Assembly (NCBI GenBank): GCA_023053575.1 | Contig: JAKZAP010000022.1 | Coordinates: 15,728,518 to 15,792,517 of the forward strand | Direction of reading: 5' to 3' | Source of the DNA: Branchinecta lynchi | Lineage: Eukaryota > Arthropoda > Branchiopoda > Anostraca > Branchinectidae | DNA: 64,000 bases | Part shown: one piece after another, positions 43,945 to 54,431 of the stretch | Layout: the number at the start of each line of letters is the position of its first letter | Position numbering within the stretch: the stretch's first letter is position 1 | Program-made: the position numbers and the translations under genes | The notes under the pieces: generated by a model | The model's input: only the letters and a program-made list of their open reading frames with translations | What the model was told of the DNA's origin: nothing | Database searches by the model: none

Positions 43945-44395
43945 TACAGATGATACAGACCTCCTTAATACTTATAATTTAGAAACCCTGTTGAAGCGCC
44001 GTGAAAAACTTTCGTTAGTGTTTGGAACTAAAATCTTGAATACACCAGCATTGCGTAATTTCCTCCCCCCCCCCCCCCCAGATTTTTCAGCGACAAGAGT
44101 AAGGCCCAAGAAAGTGGTAGCCGAGCTAATACTAAAATTGCAGCCAATTAAACACACAACGACTCGTTACCTAAGAAGTTTTGTTCCCGCCTTCATCAAC
44201 CTTTTTAACTCGCATCATTAATTGTAAATAGATTTGAATATTTTGTGTTAGATTTGACATGTCTTGTTATATCCAAACTAGTATAGAGTTATCTTTTGTA
44301 TATAATTGGTGCTAATATGGATGAGAACTACCAAATCGGCTTGACCGTTGTATCGGTTTTGAAAATAAACTGAACTGAATTGAATGAAGTCTGGA
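43945..44395 (+). pseudogene. CR1/L2-like retrotransposon 3' end
   Basis: Peptide LETLLKRREKLSLVFGTKIL, later TTTRYLRSFVPAFINLFN. The 3' end is AAAATAAACTGAACTGAATTG. A C13 tract is read as prolines within it. Confidence 0.65.
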
Positions 44396-44409
44396 CGAAG
44401 TCACTCTTT

Positions 44410-45610
44410 GGCAGATCCGTGCCGATTTTAGGGTTATTTTACGATTCCGTTATCTATTTGCTTTTATGGCACTTTCCTTACTGCCAAGTGCCATGTACCG
44501 ATCACTTCTCCGTCGGTCAGTCGGAGCCTCGTTTTTGTTGCATGCTGCAGGTCCACTTCTCGGCCGATTCCGGACTGATTCTTTCTGCATCCGTTTTTGT
44601 ACTGCAGCGCTTCCGAGGAAGACGGCAGCGCTTCTCGAGAATCACGGACTTGCTCACCGACCAAGTCCGTGCTTCCCTGCAAGATGCTGCAGCACTGCCG
44701 CTTCAACCAAGAAGAAAGTGAATCCAAAACCGCATATTATGCAAAAGCAGAGAAGGCCTGCAGCAGCGATGCGGCAGCGCTATTGCAACAAAAACGAGGC
44801 TTAGAGTTGCGTTTTTGTGGATTCACTTCTATTTCGTCAGAGTTGGACGACACTTGGCAAGCGTATTAGGAACCAGACCAAACTAACTTGGAAATAGTCA
44901 CTTCCCAGATCCGACCATCCGTGGAGGGAGGGGGAATCCGGAATCTTGAGGTATGTATACACTCAGAGTGCAATGATCGAGATGAAACTAGTTGGGAAGA
45001 ACAGGCACAAGTTACATCGTTAAAGGATCCGGGTACTGTGGGGGAGCTTCAGAGGGGTTCCGGAATTCTGGTGATCCCGGGTTAAGGTTCTAGATGTGGT
45101 AGGACGATGAAAACTTGCTAGGCATACGAGCGACCGAGACCAAATTTACTTCAGAATAATCGCTTCTCTGATCCGACCATCGTGGGGAGAGAGGAGGGAG
45201 GCGGGAAATCAGGAATCTTGGGGAATGCATAACTTTTGAACAGGTTATCAAATATGAATGAAACTTGACAGTTGGAAAGAGCTCGTGTCTCTCGGGTGTC
45301 TCATTTCATGTCTGGACGGGATCCGACAACGCTGGGGGGATGGACTGTAGGAAGACCGGAAATCTCGGGACAGGCTAGAGTGGAGGGATCGGGATGAAAG
45401 TTGGTGAGAAGAACAAAGACAAGTTCTAGATACATTTTTGATAGAAATGGACCGGATCGACGGAATGTGTGGGAGTTGGACGTTTCTCGAGTTTTCTCGG
45501 AATTCCAGTGATCGCGAGGCTTCTCCAGATCCACTAGAACGATGAAACTTGGCAGGCGTATTAGCGGAAACGGCCATCTTGGAGAGATTGGATATCTTCC
45601 CCTTTTAACC
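44410..45610 (-). mobile_element. Repeat C, minus-strand copies
   Basis: The terminal hairpin (ATGGCACTT ... AAGTGCCAT, 44466-44494) begins the block. Cores recur from about 44880 to 45600 (GATGAAACTTGGCAGGCGTA and similar). 44540-44870 between them has no clear core units. Confidence 0.52.
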
Positions 45611-45792
45611 AAAAATTATTTCATAACCTTTTTATTTCATCCAACACATATTTAAAAAAGAATGTACATGTCGGCTCCTTTGAGGAATAATCGGTCAAAC
45701 CACCTTGATGATTTTACTGTCAAGAACCCCACTTGGAAGTGGATGTTACCTAGGACACCAACTTTATAACCCTACTTACAGGACATCCAATT

Positions 45793-45840
45793 GGAGGTGA
45801 TACCCAGCTCTAAATTAATTTAGAGCTGGGTATCACCTCC
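45793..45840. repeat. Perfect 48-bp palindrome with no spacer
   Basis: The two 24-bp halves, beginning GGAGGTGATACCCAGCTC and meeting at AATT/AATT, are exact reverse complements with zero loop. Confidence 0.92.
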
Positions 45841-46179
45841 AGTCCCTAGTATAATAATAATGGTACAATATAAAAAAAGGCAGTGCACAGTTCGTCTAAA
45901 AAGTTTTTCTTTTCGGCAAGCTAGATTATTTCGGCTAACAGACTGTCCAAGGAATACTTGAAAGCATTGATAGAATCTCTCAACACTACTAATACTCCAA
46001 CACAATACTTCATACTGTAATACTTCATCGGATACCGGCCAGTCTACTTGTCCGACGGAAGCATAAGGTTCAAATATTGATTCAGGATGTATTCATACAA
46101 ATAAAACGACGCTCTAACCGACCGACCTCTATAAACCAACTTCGGATAAGACTTTCACTCTTACGAATTTTAAGTGCAA

Positions 46180-46442
46180 AACGACAGTGCAAAACGGGTC
46201 CGTCAACTGAAATTTATTTGAGCTATATTTCGGCCCTTCTTGGTAAGGGCACTCTCAGGCTCAAATCGCTCAAACTGGAAAATGAACTTGTGAAAAAACA
46301 CATTTTCATTTTTCAGTTTGAGCGGCTCCAGCCTGAAGAGGATCCTGCCATAAGGGCCAAAACATAGCTCTAATAAAATTAGCTGACACATTCGTTTTGC
46401 ACTGTAAAATATGATTCGCAGTCAGCTTGGGCTGAAGGAATA
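46180..46442 (-). mobile_element. Hammerhead-family foldback copy
   Basis: Ends with GGCTGAAGGAATATT, the reverse of the family start. The minus-strand module keeps a 7-bp helix I (TTTGAGC with GCTCAAA, around 46265-46217) but has lost one base in the CTGANGA box. The plus-strand module has AAAA in place of GAAA. Confidence 0.6.
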
Positions 46443-46454
46443 TTTTTTATTTTT

Positions 46455-46862
46455 TCTTACCAATTTACCGGTTTTCGCCAGATTCCGGGCAAACTACTTG
46501 TGCGGTCAAAAGGAAAAAATCAAAAATAGATTCAGCACGTCTATAGACCCTTGTATAGAACTTTTCTTCAGATAAAGCTTCAGATAGAACGTTTACTTTT
46601 TACAAAATTTACGTTTTTCCCCGGATTCTGGGCGAACTATTTTTCCGGTGAGAAAGTTCAGTTACGGAATCAATGTTTCTTCCTACCCCTAAATCGACTC
46701 TTACTTCAGCTTGACAAAATATTTTCTTCATCCCTTAAGTACTTCGACCCAAAGGATCCTCAATATCTCAAAACTTCGAGAGTTATCGTGCTGACAGACG
46801 AACAACTTCACGAAGTCATAGGCATCCCTCCACTTACATTCTGGGATCCCCCCACAAGTTAA
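46455..46862 (-). mobile_element. Repeat A, minus-strand partial copy
   Basis: Core blocks GATTCCGGGCAAACTACTTG and GATTCTGGGCGAACTATTTT, then GAGAGTTATCGTGCTGAC and TCACGAAGTCATAGGCATCC. The microsatellite is nearly lost. Confidence 0.55.
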
Positions 46863-46929
46863 AGCATAATAAGTAAGAGTGTAAACGATGATAGATAGAT
46901 AAATATACATAAATATATATACACTTTAC

Positions 46930-47255
46930 ACATTAAATTGAATTTCAGCCAGGTGGTAGTTGACACCTGCTTTGAATTGGTTCATATTTTCGGCATTTAC
47001 AACACTTTCGCCTGTAGGGAAAATAAGAAAATATTTGCTTAAGTTTAGTGTAAAGACTGGTCCTTACTTTTGTGGATTGCCTGGATGTAATAATGAAAAT
47101 TCGAGCCACTTTTTGGAAGAATGCATTGAGTTAAATGATTCGCGGAAGGAAATGTTCGGCGTGAGAGAATGTGGAACTGATTGTTTTGTACAAATGTCAG
47201 AGGAAAGGAATTTGAGGTTTATTAAATCACTTAGAAGGTTCTTCCGGATAGGCAT
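46930..47255 (+). pseudogene. Non-LTR retrotransposon C-terminal fragment, related to the 15101 family
   Basis: Open segment with VKTGPYFCGLPGCNNENS, then HFLEECIELND and MFGVRECG, and IKSLRRFFRIG. Same order as the 15101 ORF end but clearly diverged. Confidence 0.65.
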
Positions 47256-47630
47256 GTGCACAGGTATAGGGATCTATTTATCAATCTATCAACAGCTCGC
47301 CCCCTAATTGCATATGGCCACGCAACAACAAGACCCTTCTATATCAAGGACGTTATCGCCATTGAGCAAGTTCAAAGAAGAGCAACAAAAACAGTGCCAG
47401 CCATTCGCCATCTGCCTTATGAAAACCGGCTTCAAAAACTACGATTACCCAGTTCATCTTACAGATTTCTTCGGTGATTTGATCGAAACTTTTAAAATTT
47501 GCCATAATTATTATGATAATATTAGGGCTGATGATGTCTTCATTTTCAACCACAATGGTCTCAGAGGACACAACTTGAAACTGAATGGTAAGAGAGTCCG
47601 AAAAGACATCAGAAAATGGAGTTAACTTGT
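47256..47630 (+). pseudogene. CR1/Rex-like reverse transcriptase C-terminal fragment, frameshifted
   Basis: Two overlapping frames together show VIAIEQVQRRATKTVPAIRH, LPYENRLQKLRLPS, GDLIETFKICHNYYD and GHNLKLNGKRVRKDIRK. These are a well-known non-LTR RT C-terminal pattern (EKVQRRAT ... LPYEERL ... GDMIE). One frameshift lies near 47465. It ends where another repeat begins. Confidence 0.72.
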
Positions 47631-47884
47631 AGCCAAAACAGGGAAACAATTTACAGAACCTGTTTTCTGATGGAAAAACTTCTCGCAGTATAACCGTCGA
47701 CAGCCTGATACACATCAAAGGTAGCAGAACATGTCAAGTGAAAAAATTAGCGTGGTTTTGTTACAGGAGTTAGAATGTACCGTACGAAATTGGGGTCTCC
47801 GGGTAGGTTGCATTAGTATTATCGGTAAGACAGGTCCTGTGAGTATCACGACGGACAGATGAAAACTACTCCCTTTTCAAAGTA

Positions 47885-48053
47885 CACTGCAGAAAAAAAT
47901 CTTGCAGTATTTTCCACTGGGATTAATATTGTCTCTACTGAGATAAGATTATTTCTAATTCGGATTTTTCTTATCCCAGTAGAGATAAGATTAATACCAG
48001 TAGCAAGTACTGCAGTTAATTTTAGTCCTTTCTCGGAGAAACTTTGAACCATG
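47885..48053 (+). mobile_element. Second, diverged copy of the CACTGTAAAAA TA-MITE
   Basis: Shares the ATCTTGCAGTATTTTCCACT left arm and the inverted right arm with 1208-1365. Flanked by TA on both sides; the right terminus is decayed. Confidence 0.7.
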
Positions 48054-48544
48054 TACCCTTTGGCATCTCCCCACCCACACAGCTTCGAGTCTGAACTTCT
48101 GAAACTAACTTCCTCCTTGAATGCTTGGCATAGGTCATTTTTAATCCGACAGCTGCTGGTCCCGAGCAACAGGCTCCCCTCTAATTACTGCTTTTAGGTT
48201 AACGAAAACTCTGGAGAAGATATTGAGAACAGTCATTAGGCGAGAGGGAGTATTTTCCCAACAAAAGGAAGAATCAATGCCAAATTAGGCAGGGTAACAG
48301 TGGAAACTATTTTTCTCCAGACACCGTGAAACATTGTCAAGTCAAGAGACTTGCAACACGTGGAGGAAAGTCCCTGGGAAAAAGTTTGCTATTAGTCTGT
48401 GTACGTTTGATAGCGTTGTTGTCAGCTGTCTTTATCTAATGTTGTTGTGACTCCGAGGCCAGAGCTATATTTTGACCCTTCTGGTCCTCTTCAGGCTTAA
48501 GCTGGAAAATAAACTTGTGGAAAAAAAACCCTAAAGATTCTAGC

Positions 48545-48972
48545 TTAAATATCTCCTTTTAGTGAATTTCTTTGTGGGAATTACATAGAGTTAAAGCGGG
48601 TGTTACGTTTAATTTTTGGAATTTGCTGCTCAATGGGGTCGTTGACAGGACAGAAATTTGTCAGCATGTTAATCGTAATCGACGCGTTACACGAAATTAT
48701 GGAGTTAAAAATAATCCGACTGGGGCTGCTTTAGAGCGGCGTGCTCGATTTCTGGAATCCCTCGACCCTCTAAATACCCTCTATCCAGCAATTTAAGAAA
48801 TAGTTAATGATTCATTTTTTTCTTTGTCTCTCTTTTTTGAATTATGTATTGTCAATTTAAAAACTGTATTTTGTGTGTTGTTCCTTTTTCCTTTTTTTTA
48901 TTTTTCTTTTCTTATACTTCATCAGTGACATTTTATGTAAAGATGGGTAATAAACATATTCATTCATTAGTT
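48545..48972 (+). pseudogene. Retrotransposon 3' end fragment
   Basis: Short ORF VTFNFWNLLLNGVVDRTEI, ending ARFLESLDPLNTLYPAI. It is followed by a T-rich 3' UTR and GGTAATAAACATATTCATTC, a non-LTR-type tail. The clade is unclear. Confidence 0.5.
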
Positions 48973-48977
48973 GACTT

Positions 48978-49095
48978 TGGTTTAGCTTGGGGTCGGAATT
49001 TCCTTTCACTGATTATGCTATTCCATATTTCTATTTTGGTTTAGGTTGGGGTCTGAATTTCCTTTCACTGATTATGCTATTCCATATTTCTGGAA
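48978..49095. repeat. Two-unit direct repeat of about 60 bp
   Basis: TTTCCTTTCACTGATTATGC followed by TATTCCATATTTCT occurs twice. Confidence 0.75.
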
Positions 49096-49250
49096 GTGAA
49101 TACTTCGCCTGTGTACGCCGATATACAGCTCTCATGAAATTCAGCCGACGTATCCGTTTAGCACTGTGTTTGATCCGCAGTCAGCTTTGGCTGAAAGAAT
49201 AGCTACGACTTAGTGTTCTAGGTGACATCGAATTTACTGTAATGACTTAC

Positions 49251-49398
49251 TTCTGACTATTTTCTTAGCCCATGAAGACTGCTTCACATACGTCTCTGGA
49301 TTTTCCAAGCAACTGACAGAGGGCGCTGACTTTGCATAACGATTATACTTTGCATTGGCTGATGACTTCTCCTTAGGCACTGTATATTTGGGTACACT
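49251..49398 (-). CDS. RPH3A: Rabphilin exon: start of linker after zinc finger
   Basis: 148 bp: 49 codons plus one base, entering in phase 0 and leaving in phase 1. Acceptor TTTTCCAG, donor GTAAGT. The peptide begins SVPKYTVPKEK, which fits directly after SGAWFFK where vertebrate rabphilin has GFPKQVLP. It then becomes a polar basic linker (NRYAKSAPSVS, WAKKIVR). It has no recognisable fold and is probably the start of the disordered linker. Confidence 0.85.
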
Positions 49399-49683
49399 CT
49401 GGAAAATAAGCATGGTATTAGGCTGAACACTTAAAGGACACGTCTTGCTTACGATAGTAAGTAGCATTTATATCCATTCTCGTACCCTAGATCTTACACT
49501 TTGTAATTGTATCCTATCTCCTCCCTTACAAGAGAGGGGATAGGATCGTAAACAACTGTTTCCAATCCTAAACGACTGTTTGCAATTGTAAAAAAAAAAA
49601 GAATTATGATCGTCTCCAATTGTATTCAATTGTTTCCGATTGGAAAAATGTCCCGTAATACAATGACTTGAATTATTTCAATA

Positions 49684-49955
49684 CCCGATGAAAAATTCTT
49701 TGACTGTGTAGTTGTGTGGTAGTTCTACGAAAAAGTTGCATGTATTGATATGTAATAGTATAGAACACTTCGATTAATAATATGTAGTAGTATGAAGCAC
49801 TTTGGATTCGCATGCCTCCGCCTGGGTTAATCTTAAGTAGTAGTATCCGATAGCATCCAGTTTGCTAGTAGCAGCATGCAGTGGCAACAGTTACTACTAC
49901 ATGCTACTTTTTCGTACAACTCCATACGACTAATTCTCGAAAATTTTTCATCCGG
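49684..49955 (+). mobile_element. TA-target MITE, CCCGATGAAAA family
   Basis: 272 bp, TA at 49682-49683 and 49956-49957. Same termini and TAGTAGTAT-type interior as 2752-3014. Confidence 0.78.
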
Positions 49956-50877
49956 TACGGGTATAGCATTACACTGATTATCTTGCTTGCCACGTTTATT
50001 CTCTTTACGTGACGTATCAGGTTCCCCATTGTTTGGTAGAAACTTATTGGCCCGAAGACCCAAGTTTGTCATTCAAGTCAGGGGACACGGAAAGAGGTTA
50101 AAAACAGTCAAAGCCTTGCTTGATTTTCTGTAAGCAGAGATTAGTTTTAAAGCGGTTTAGTTTTTTAGTTTTAGATTAGTTTTAGTGCGAACACACGATG
50201 GGGATCGGGAGCTCGGGGGCGGGAATTCCTGCCCGGATTTCCGGCACCATTATCACTTCCATATCGAAAAGTTGAAATTTTTTCAACTTGATGATGAAAG
50301 TGCATGAAATCCGACCGAGAAATCCTCATCGTGTGTTCGCACTTTAAGCGAGGTGTCTTTTAACGGATGGTAATAGCATACTACCACGCATACTTCATGT
50401 TTGGATATGTTAATGTAAGATAAGGTACACTTCTACTGAAATTAAAATATTGCAGTTTTTGAACAAAAGCAACAGACATGGCAGTGGTTTGCATAAATCA
50501 CGATTTCTTCATTCACTCAATTTTATGATCAAACTGGTTAACCAAACTAATTCACAAAATTATTTAAACTTGAACCAAGAAACTGCACTAAAGATCATAT
50601 TTCCTATTTACACCTACACAACAAACACAAAGGATTGAGCAAATTTTCAAACAAAGTTATTGCATTATTGCACCTTTACAACTTCTGGCTGACTTGCCGA
50701 AACCACTTTCCACTTACGAAGTGCATTCCCTTTCCAAGTGCGGGCGGAAAATAACGGAGCGCGAAAACTGCTCTGGAAAGCGAAGCGAGTTTTAGCCGAA
50801 GTCGCAAAAAGGCACATAATTTCATCTAGGAAGAAGATTTTTTAGACCCGATGTCCCTTTTTTTTTTTTTTTTATCT

Positions 50878-50990
50878 TGTGCATATACTACATTTGAAAG
50901 CTCAGTGTATTTTTTCCTTATTTTGTCTGTACTGCTATTCTCCTCTTCTTAAGTGCGTAAATAAAATATCATCATCATCATCAGAAGCTC
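50878..50990 (+). mobile_element. Retrotransposon 3' end with (ATC)n tail
   Basis: UTR-like segment ending GTGCGTAAATAAAATATC, then ATC repeats to 50982. Confidence 0.4.
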
Positions 50991-51025
50991 GCAGAGCTTT
51001 GCAGACCACTAGAATCGTCCTTGAA

Positions 51026-51336
51026 GAGCGTGTTCCACCCTTCAACAATAGTTACTATTAGTTACTATTTCCGTTCCATCCTCACGAAAAGTTACTACGC
51101 TGACCGTTCCAACCTTGTCGGAACTCGGAATAGTAACTAATAGTTACTATTTGCTCACCATGCTCGGGAGCGTAGTAAGCGTAGTTACTACGCATCTCTG
51201 TAACGTGATTGGTCGGATTCGCCCCTGGCGTGAGATCCCGCTAGAAAATAGAAAAATCGTTCCAGCCTTGAAGGCAAAAAGCCAGAATTCGTGACGTCAT
51301 GCGTAGTAACTACGGTAAGTAGGATGGAACACGCTC
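51026..51336 (+). mobile_element. MITE with GAGCGTGTTCCA termini next to a rabphilin exon
   Basis: 311 bp. Termini GAGCGTGTTCCACCC and GGATGGAACACGCTC. GAA is duplicated at 51023-51025 and 51337-51339. The interior is rich in AGTTACTA/TAGTAACT. A second copy is at 37308-37603. Confidence 0.8.
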
Positions 51337-51365
51337 GAAATAACATTCCAAAAATAATGACTAAC

Positions 51366-51485
51366 CTTGAAAAACCAAGCTCCCGATTTTTTTAGCATCT
51401 CTCGTTGCTCCAAACAAAGCTTGCACAGCCAAATTGGAAGATTCCTTGAACAATTTGTGTCAACACCACACTTTGAGCAAACAGC
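51366..51485 (-). CDS. RPH3A: Rabphilin exon: second half of zinc finger and SGAWFFK
   Basis: 120 bp, 40 codons, phase 0 at both ends. The acceptor is TTACAG with a pyrimidine-rich tract and the donor is GTTAGT. The peptide begins [13 protein letters not shown], continues [16 protein letters not shown] and ends SGAWFFK. The CSKC and CKLC pairs complete the FYVE-related zinc finger. SGAWFF is the second Rab3-contacting element in rabphilin structures. All eight zinc-binding cysteines are present across this and the preceding exon. A MITE with 3-bp target duplications ends only about 25 bp past the donor (51026-51336). Confidence 0.93.
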
Positions 51486-51654
51486 CTGTAAGGGAAACAA
51501 ATGTGAGGAACTGGATGCGAATGTCTAGTCTAAATAACTTTACTTTACCTTAAATCGCACTTGCAAGCAATAAGTATGTTGAATCCCGATGAGTAGCTTC
51601 TGGTTGAAGCTTGCGAGTCTCATGGGAAAGTATTTATTATAGGTCTGTTCATTA

Positions 51655-52020
51655 GTAAGTAAGTAGGTATTTATTTATGACCCGCCATTTTGAAAAGGCT
51701 GAATAAATGAAGAAAATAAACAAAACACATAAACACAACAGAAAAAGAATTTTCAATCTTCGGTCAGGAAGCAGTGGACGACGTCATGCGCTGGTTGGGC
51801 CCTGTTGTCCATGATTTTTGAAAGCAATGAGGAAACATCCAACACTTGCATCTTGAATTTTGAATTTCTCCGTCATTGTATGGTTATGAAATAATTGGAG
51901 CAGGTGCTTCGCATATTTAAAATAACATGATCTCATCTTTTTAATCTCCTTCTTTCGCACAACATGAGTGACGTCAGAACGAAATAGTATAGAAGGAGCG
52001 CAGAAGGTGCTGTACAAATT
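51655..52020 (-). mobile_element. Second copy of the (TTAC)n-tailed element
   Basis: The minus-strand translation contains YAKHLLQLFHNHTMTEKFKI and FLIAFKNHGQQGPTS, paralleling 16555-16900. The tail is TACTTACTTAC at 51655-51667. Confidence 0.55.
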
Positions 52021-52400
52021 TACCAAAGCTTTACGATTATAGCGCCCCCAGTAGGACTAATGAGGGGTTAGGATTAACAGTAGGATTAATGAGGGGTTGT
52101 TCAATTTTTTGCAACTATGGATGGCAAAAATCCTGCATAAAAAATCTGTAACCAGTGACTGGTTTACGCGATGGAGTCTGGTAAGAGACAAGTATTGAGA
52201 ATGGTTGCATAGGCATAATATCCTTACTCTTGGCAGTTCTATGCCTTCCATAGTAACAAAAAAATTATAAGGTTATGACACAGTCTCTTCTAGGTTAATA
52301 TTTCACTAAGTTAAGTCAAATGGTGATGAATTATCTTTCATTTGTCAGCTTTCCTAGAAGATTTTCATAAATCATACTAAACAAGCAGAATCAATTCTCA

Positions 52401-52406
52401 TTTATT
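52401..52406 (-). promoter_or_regulatory. AATAAA overlapping the stop codon of the minus-strand candidate gene
   Basis: On the minus strand the end reads GCAAAATAAATG: the TAA stop lies inside the AATAAA hexamer. EXOSC2 ends in nearly the same compact way, which supports a genuine gene 3' end here. Confidence 0.5.
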
Positions 52407-52735
52407 TTGCAACTGTCGCAGACACAGTATTATGACCACTGAAGGCAAAAAGTGCAACCCCATTGTCTTGATCTAACTCTTCAATATTCAACCCTTGCAG
52501 AATCAATGATGATGATCGAACATCTTTGAGAACCTTACGATCGCGGCTCTTCAATCCTTCTTCTTCCAACTTCTTAAGCACTTGGTTTCTCGACTGAGTC
52601 CCCCCCCCTTCCTTCAATAAATGGCACAAGGGTTCCACTCGGGATCCCTTTAGCCTTTCCGCTGAATCCATCCAATCCAAGGGAATTTGAAACGCCCCGC
52701 CTTTTAGAGAAATACTTGAAAACTCAAATAAGCCC
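52402..52735 (-). CDS. Likely last exon of an unrecognised minus-strand gene
   Basis: The acceptor has a strong pyrimidine tract (TTTTTTTCTTTCCATGCCAG). It is followed by one base and 110 sense codons, then TAA. The peptide includes IPLDWMDSAERLKGS, VEPLCHLLKEGGG, then a charged helical stretch (VLKKLEEEGLKSRDRKVLKD) and ends SGHNTVSATVAK. There is no signal peptide or membrane segment. AATAAA overlaps the stop codon. A six-G run is read in frame as GGG. I do not recognise the family. Confidence 0.5.
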
Positions 52736-52910
52736 CTGGCATGGAAAGAAAAAAACATCCCCAAAATAATGCACACAAATATTCACGCGTTAACAATAAG
52801 TTTTAAACTAATAATTAGGTATAATTTCTTATTTTTCAGTGAATCACTTTTATTTTGTTCATTTTACTTTTTTAACTAGTTTTGATTTTTAGTCTGCCTT
52901 ACAAACTGAC

Positions 52911-53011
52911 GGATCGTTCTGAGAAGGAATTTCAAAATCGCTGCAGTAGATTCCAAGCTGCCCCGTCAAACCAGTTTGAAAGTCAGGAATCACGCGGAAA
53001 GCCGGAGACAT
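52911..53011 (-). CDS. Possible first exon of the unrecognised minus-strand gene
   Basis: 101 bp from ATG in context GAAATGTC. Peptide MSPAFRVIPDFQTGL, then GQLGIYCSDFEIPSQNDP. It ends in phase 2 at GTCAGT, which fits the next exon. The open frame also continues upstream through the antisense of EXOSC2 exon 1. Coding status is inferred from codon-like content only. Confidence 0.33.
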
Positions 53012-53034
53012 TTCAGTTGTGAAAAGTTTTTGAA

Positions 53035-53206
53035 ATGTCTGTAGATATACGCTTGGCCAAAGATTACTTTTTGCAAGACAAAAGTCTGGAAATTGAAGAA
53101 TTGCCAAATCTAGTGACTCCAGGAGAAAAACTTTCCTTTGAAAGATATTTACGTGGTCACGGAACTTTTGAAGACAACAATGGAGAACTAACCGCATCTG
53201 TGGCAG
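53035..53206 (+). CDS. EXOSC2: EXOSC2 exon 1 (N-terminal domain)
   Basis: Starts at an ATG with upstream context TTTTTGAAATG. It encodes MSVDIRLAKDY, then LVTPGEKLS, LRGHGTF and TASVAG, matching the N-terminal domain of animal RRP4. It ends after GCAG, before donor GTAAGA, with one base left over. 172 bp. Confidence 0.96.
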
Positions 53207-53319
53207 GTAAGAGTATCTTAAGTAGATCAAAAGTAGACATAATAATAATAGAAAATCTTGGTTTCACTGATAGCACAACAGTCTGAAATATTTTGAGCTG
53301 CAATTTCATTGACTGTTGA

Positions 53320-53761
53320 AAGGACGCCTGAACAATGAAACCATACTTGAACACACCATGGAGAACACATTTACAGACATGGCCACAGAGTGCGTTCTTC
53401 TCCTGAATGTGACATTTTCAAAATAGGGATGTTCGTTTCTGGAAGTTTGGACATGCAGACTCCAAGACAAAACGTGCAATTCCTTCAAATCTTGTACAGC
53501 GCTGGCCGGATTGTATTGGAATTTCTTCTAGACATACTTTTGGGCTTAACTGGTTAAACAATATTCCAGAAGAAGGGTTGATTGGAGACATTTGTTCACT
53601 TCTAAAATTGTTCGGTACTGAAATAAGGACCGATGCAAAATGGAGCAAAAATCATAGCTTGGAAAACAGTATTTCGTATTTGGATTGGGTTTTCTGCAGG
53701 CAATGTTAACGGAAGTCATACAGATAGGGATGATACTTGGTACTCTTCATTCACATGTCCT
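53320..53761 (+). mobile_element. TTAA-family 1 MITE in EXOSC2 intron 1
   Basis: Aligns along its length with 24063-24473 (AGGACGCCTGAACAATGAAA, GTACAGCGCTGGCCGGAT, TTGGAGACATTTGTTCA). The flanks are TGAA and TTGA, each one substitution from TTAA. Confidence 0.65.
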
Positions 53762-54096
53762 TTGAAGCCAACTGAAAACCTATTGTGGGTTCCTTACACC
53801 TTCTTGGACTGAAGTCAGCTGAAGTAAAGGAACTACTAAAGAAAGAAAATGGAGGTTCAGTATCAAGTAGTATGAAGACACTCCAAAAATCCATCCTTAA
53901 TTAGAAAATATGGCATTGTTGAGATCTCAGCGGGTTTTCCAAGGTCCTTAGACCAGCTTTAGAGTACTTGGAAAGGCTTGTGATATCACGTCTACTTGCA
54001 TGACAATTTAGTTTCCAAACCCAACTTAATTGTATCAGAACTACAGAAGGTATATACATGTAAACGTGTCTGACACCTCCCTGGTCTCTTGGCTAT

Positions 54097-54431
54097 GGAT
54101 ATATATCAGTCAAGTACACTAGCCCTTTTTCAGTCACGGTGCTCATACGTCTAGCACCATGCTAGACGTTTGAGCACTGTACCTTGAAATTCATGCATGG
54201 TGCATGGATTTCAGCATACAGTGCACACATGAAAAAGCAGGTATTTAGCCGGAATTTAGTGTGTAATGATAGAAACTGTGCTTTTTCATGTGTGCACTGT
54301 ACGCTGAAATTCATGCACCATGCATGAATTTCAAGGTACAGTGCTCAAACATCTAGCACTCAGACATGGTGCTAGACATTTGAGCACCGTGACTGAAAAA
54401 GGGCTAGCGTACTAGACTGATATATATATCC
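54097..54431 (+). mobile_element. Foldback MITE in EXOSC2 intron 1
   Basis: Near-palindromic, about 140-bp arms. Outer ends GGATATATATCAGTC, then GCCCTTTTTCAGTCACGG and GTGCTC-type blocks; centre near 54260. Shorter inverted repeats (GGTGCTAGAC / GTCTAGCACC) are nested within each arm. No target duplication assigned. Confidence 0.72.

Larger units (their letters stand above)
52402..53011 (-). other. Candidate two-exon gene, head-to-head with EXOSC2, unrecognised product
   Basis: Two minus-strand open segments can be joined in phase: 53011-52911 (ATG to a GTCAGT donor) and 52735-52402 (a strong acceptor to TAA). They would give about 144 residues. I do not recognise the protein. The second exon is the stronger part. 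The first is doubtful because its ATG lies only 23 bp from the EXOSC2 ATG on the other strand, so the two transcripts would overlap at their 5' ends. The better-looking donor nearby (GTAAGG) would break the frame. The locus lies in the same rabphilin intron as EXOSC2 but ends with its own stop and AATAAA, so it is not a rabphilin exon. Confidence 0.4.

Noticed and set aside
46333..46362. Active hammerhead on the plus strand at 46.3 kb
   Set aside because: The invariant G12 is lost (AAAA instead of GAAA) and helix I does not match.
49833..50072. Minus-strand frame as an extra rabphilin exon
   Set aside because: The 51366 exon ends SGAWFFK in phase 0 and the 49251 exon starts SVPKYTVP in phase 0, matching the family directly. 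The frame also runs into a MITE.
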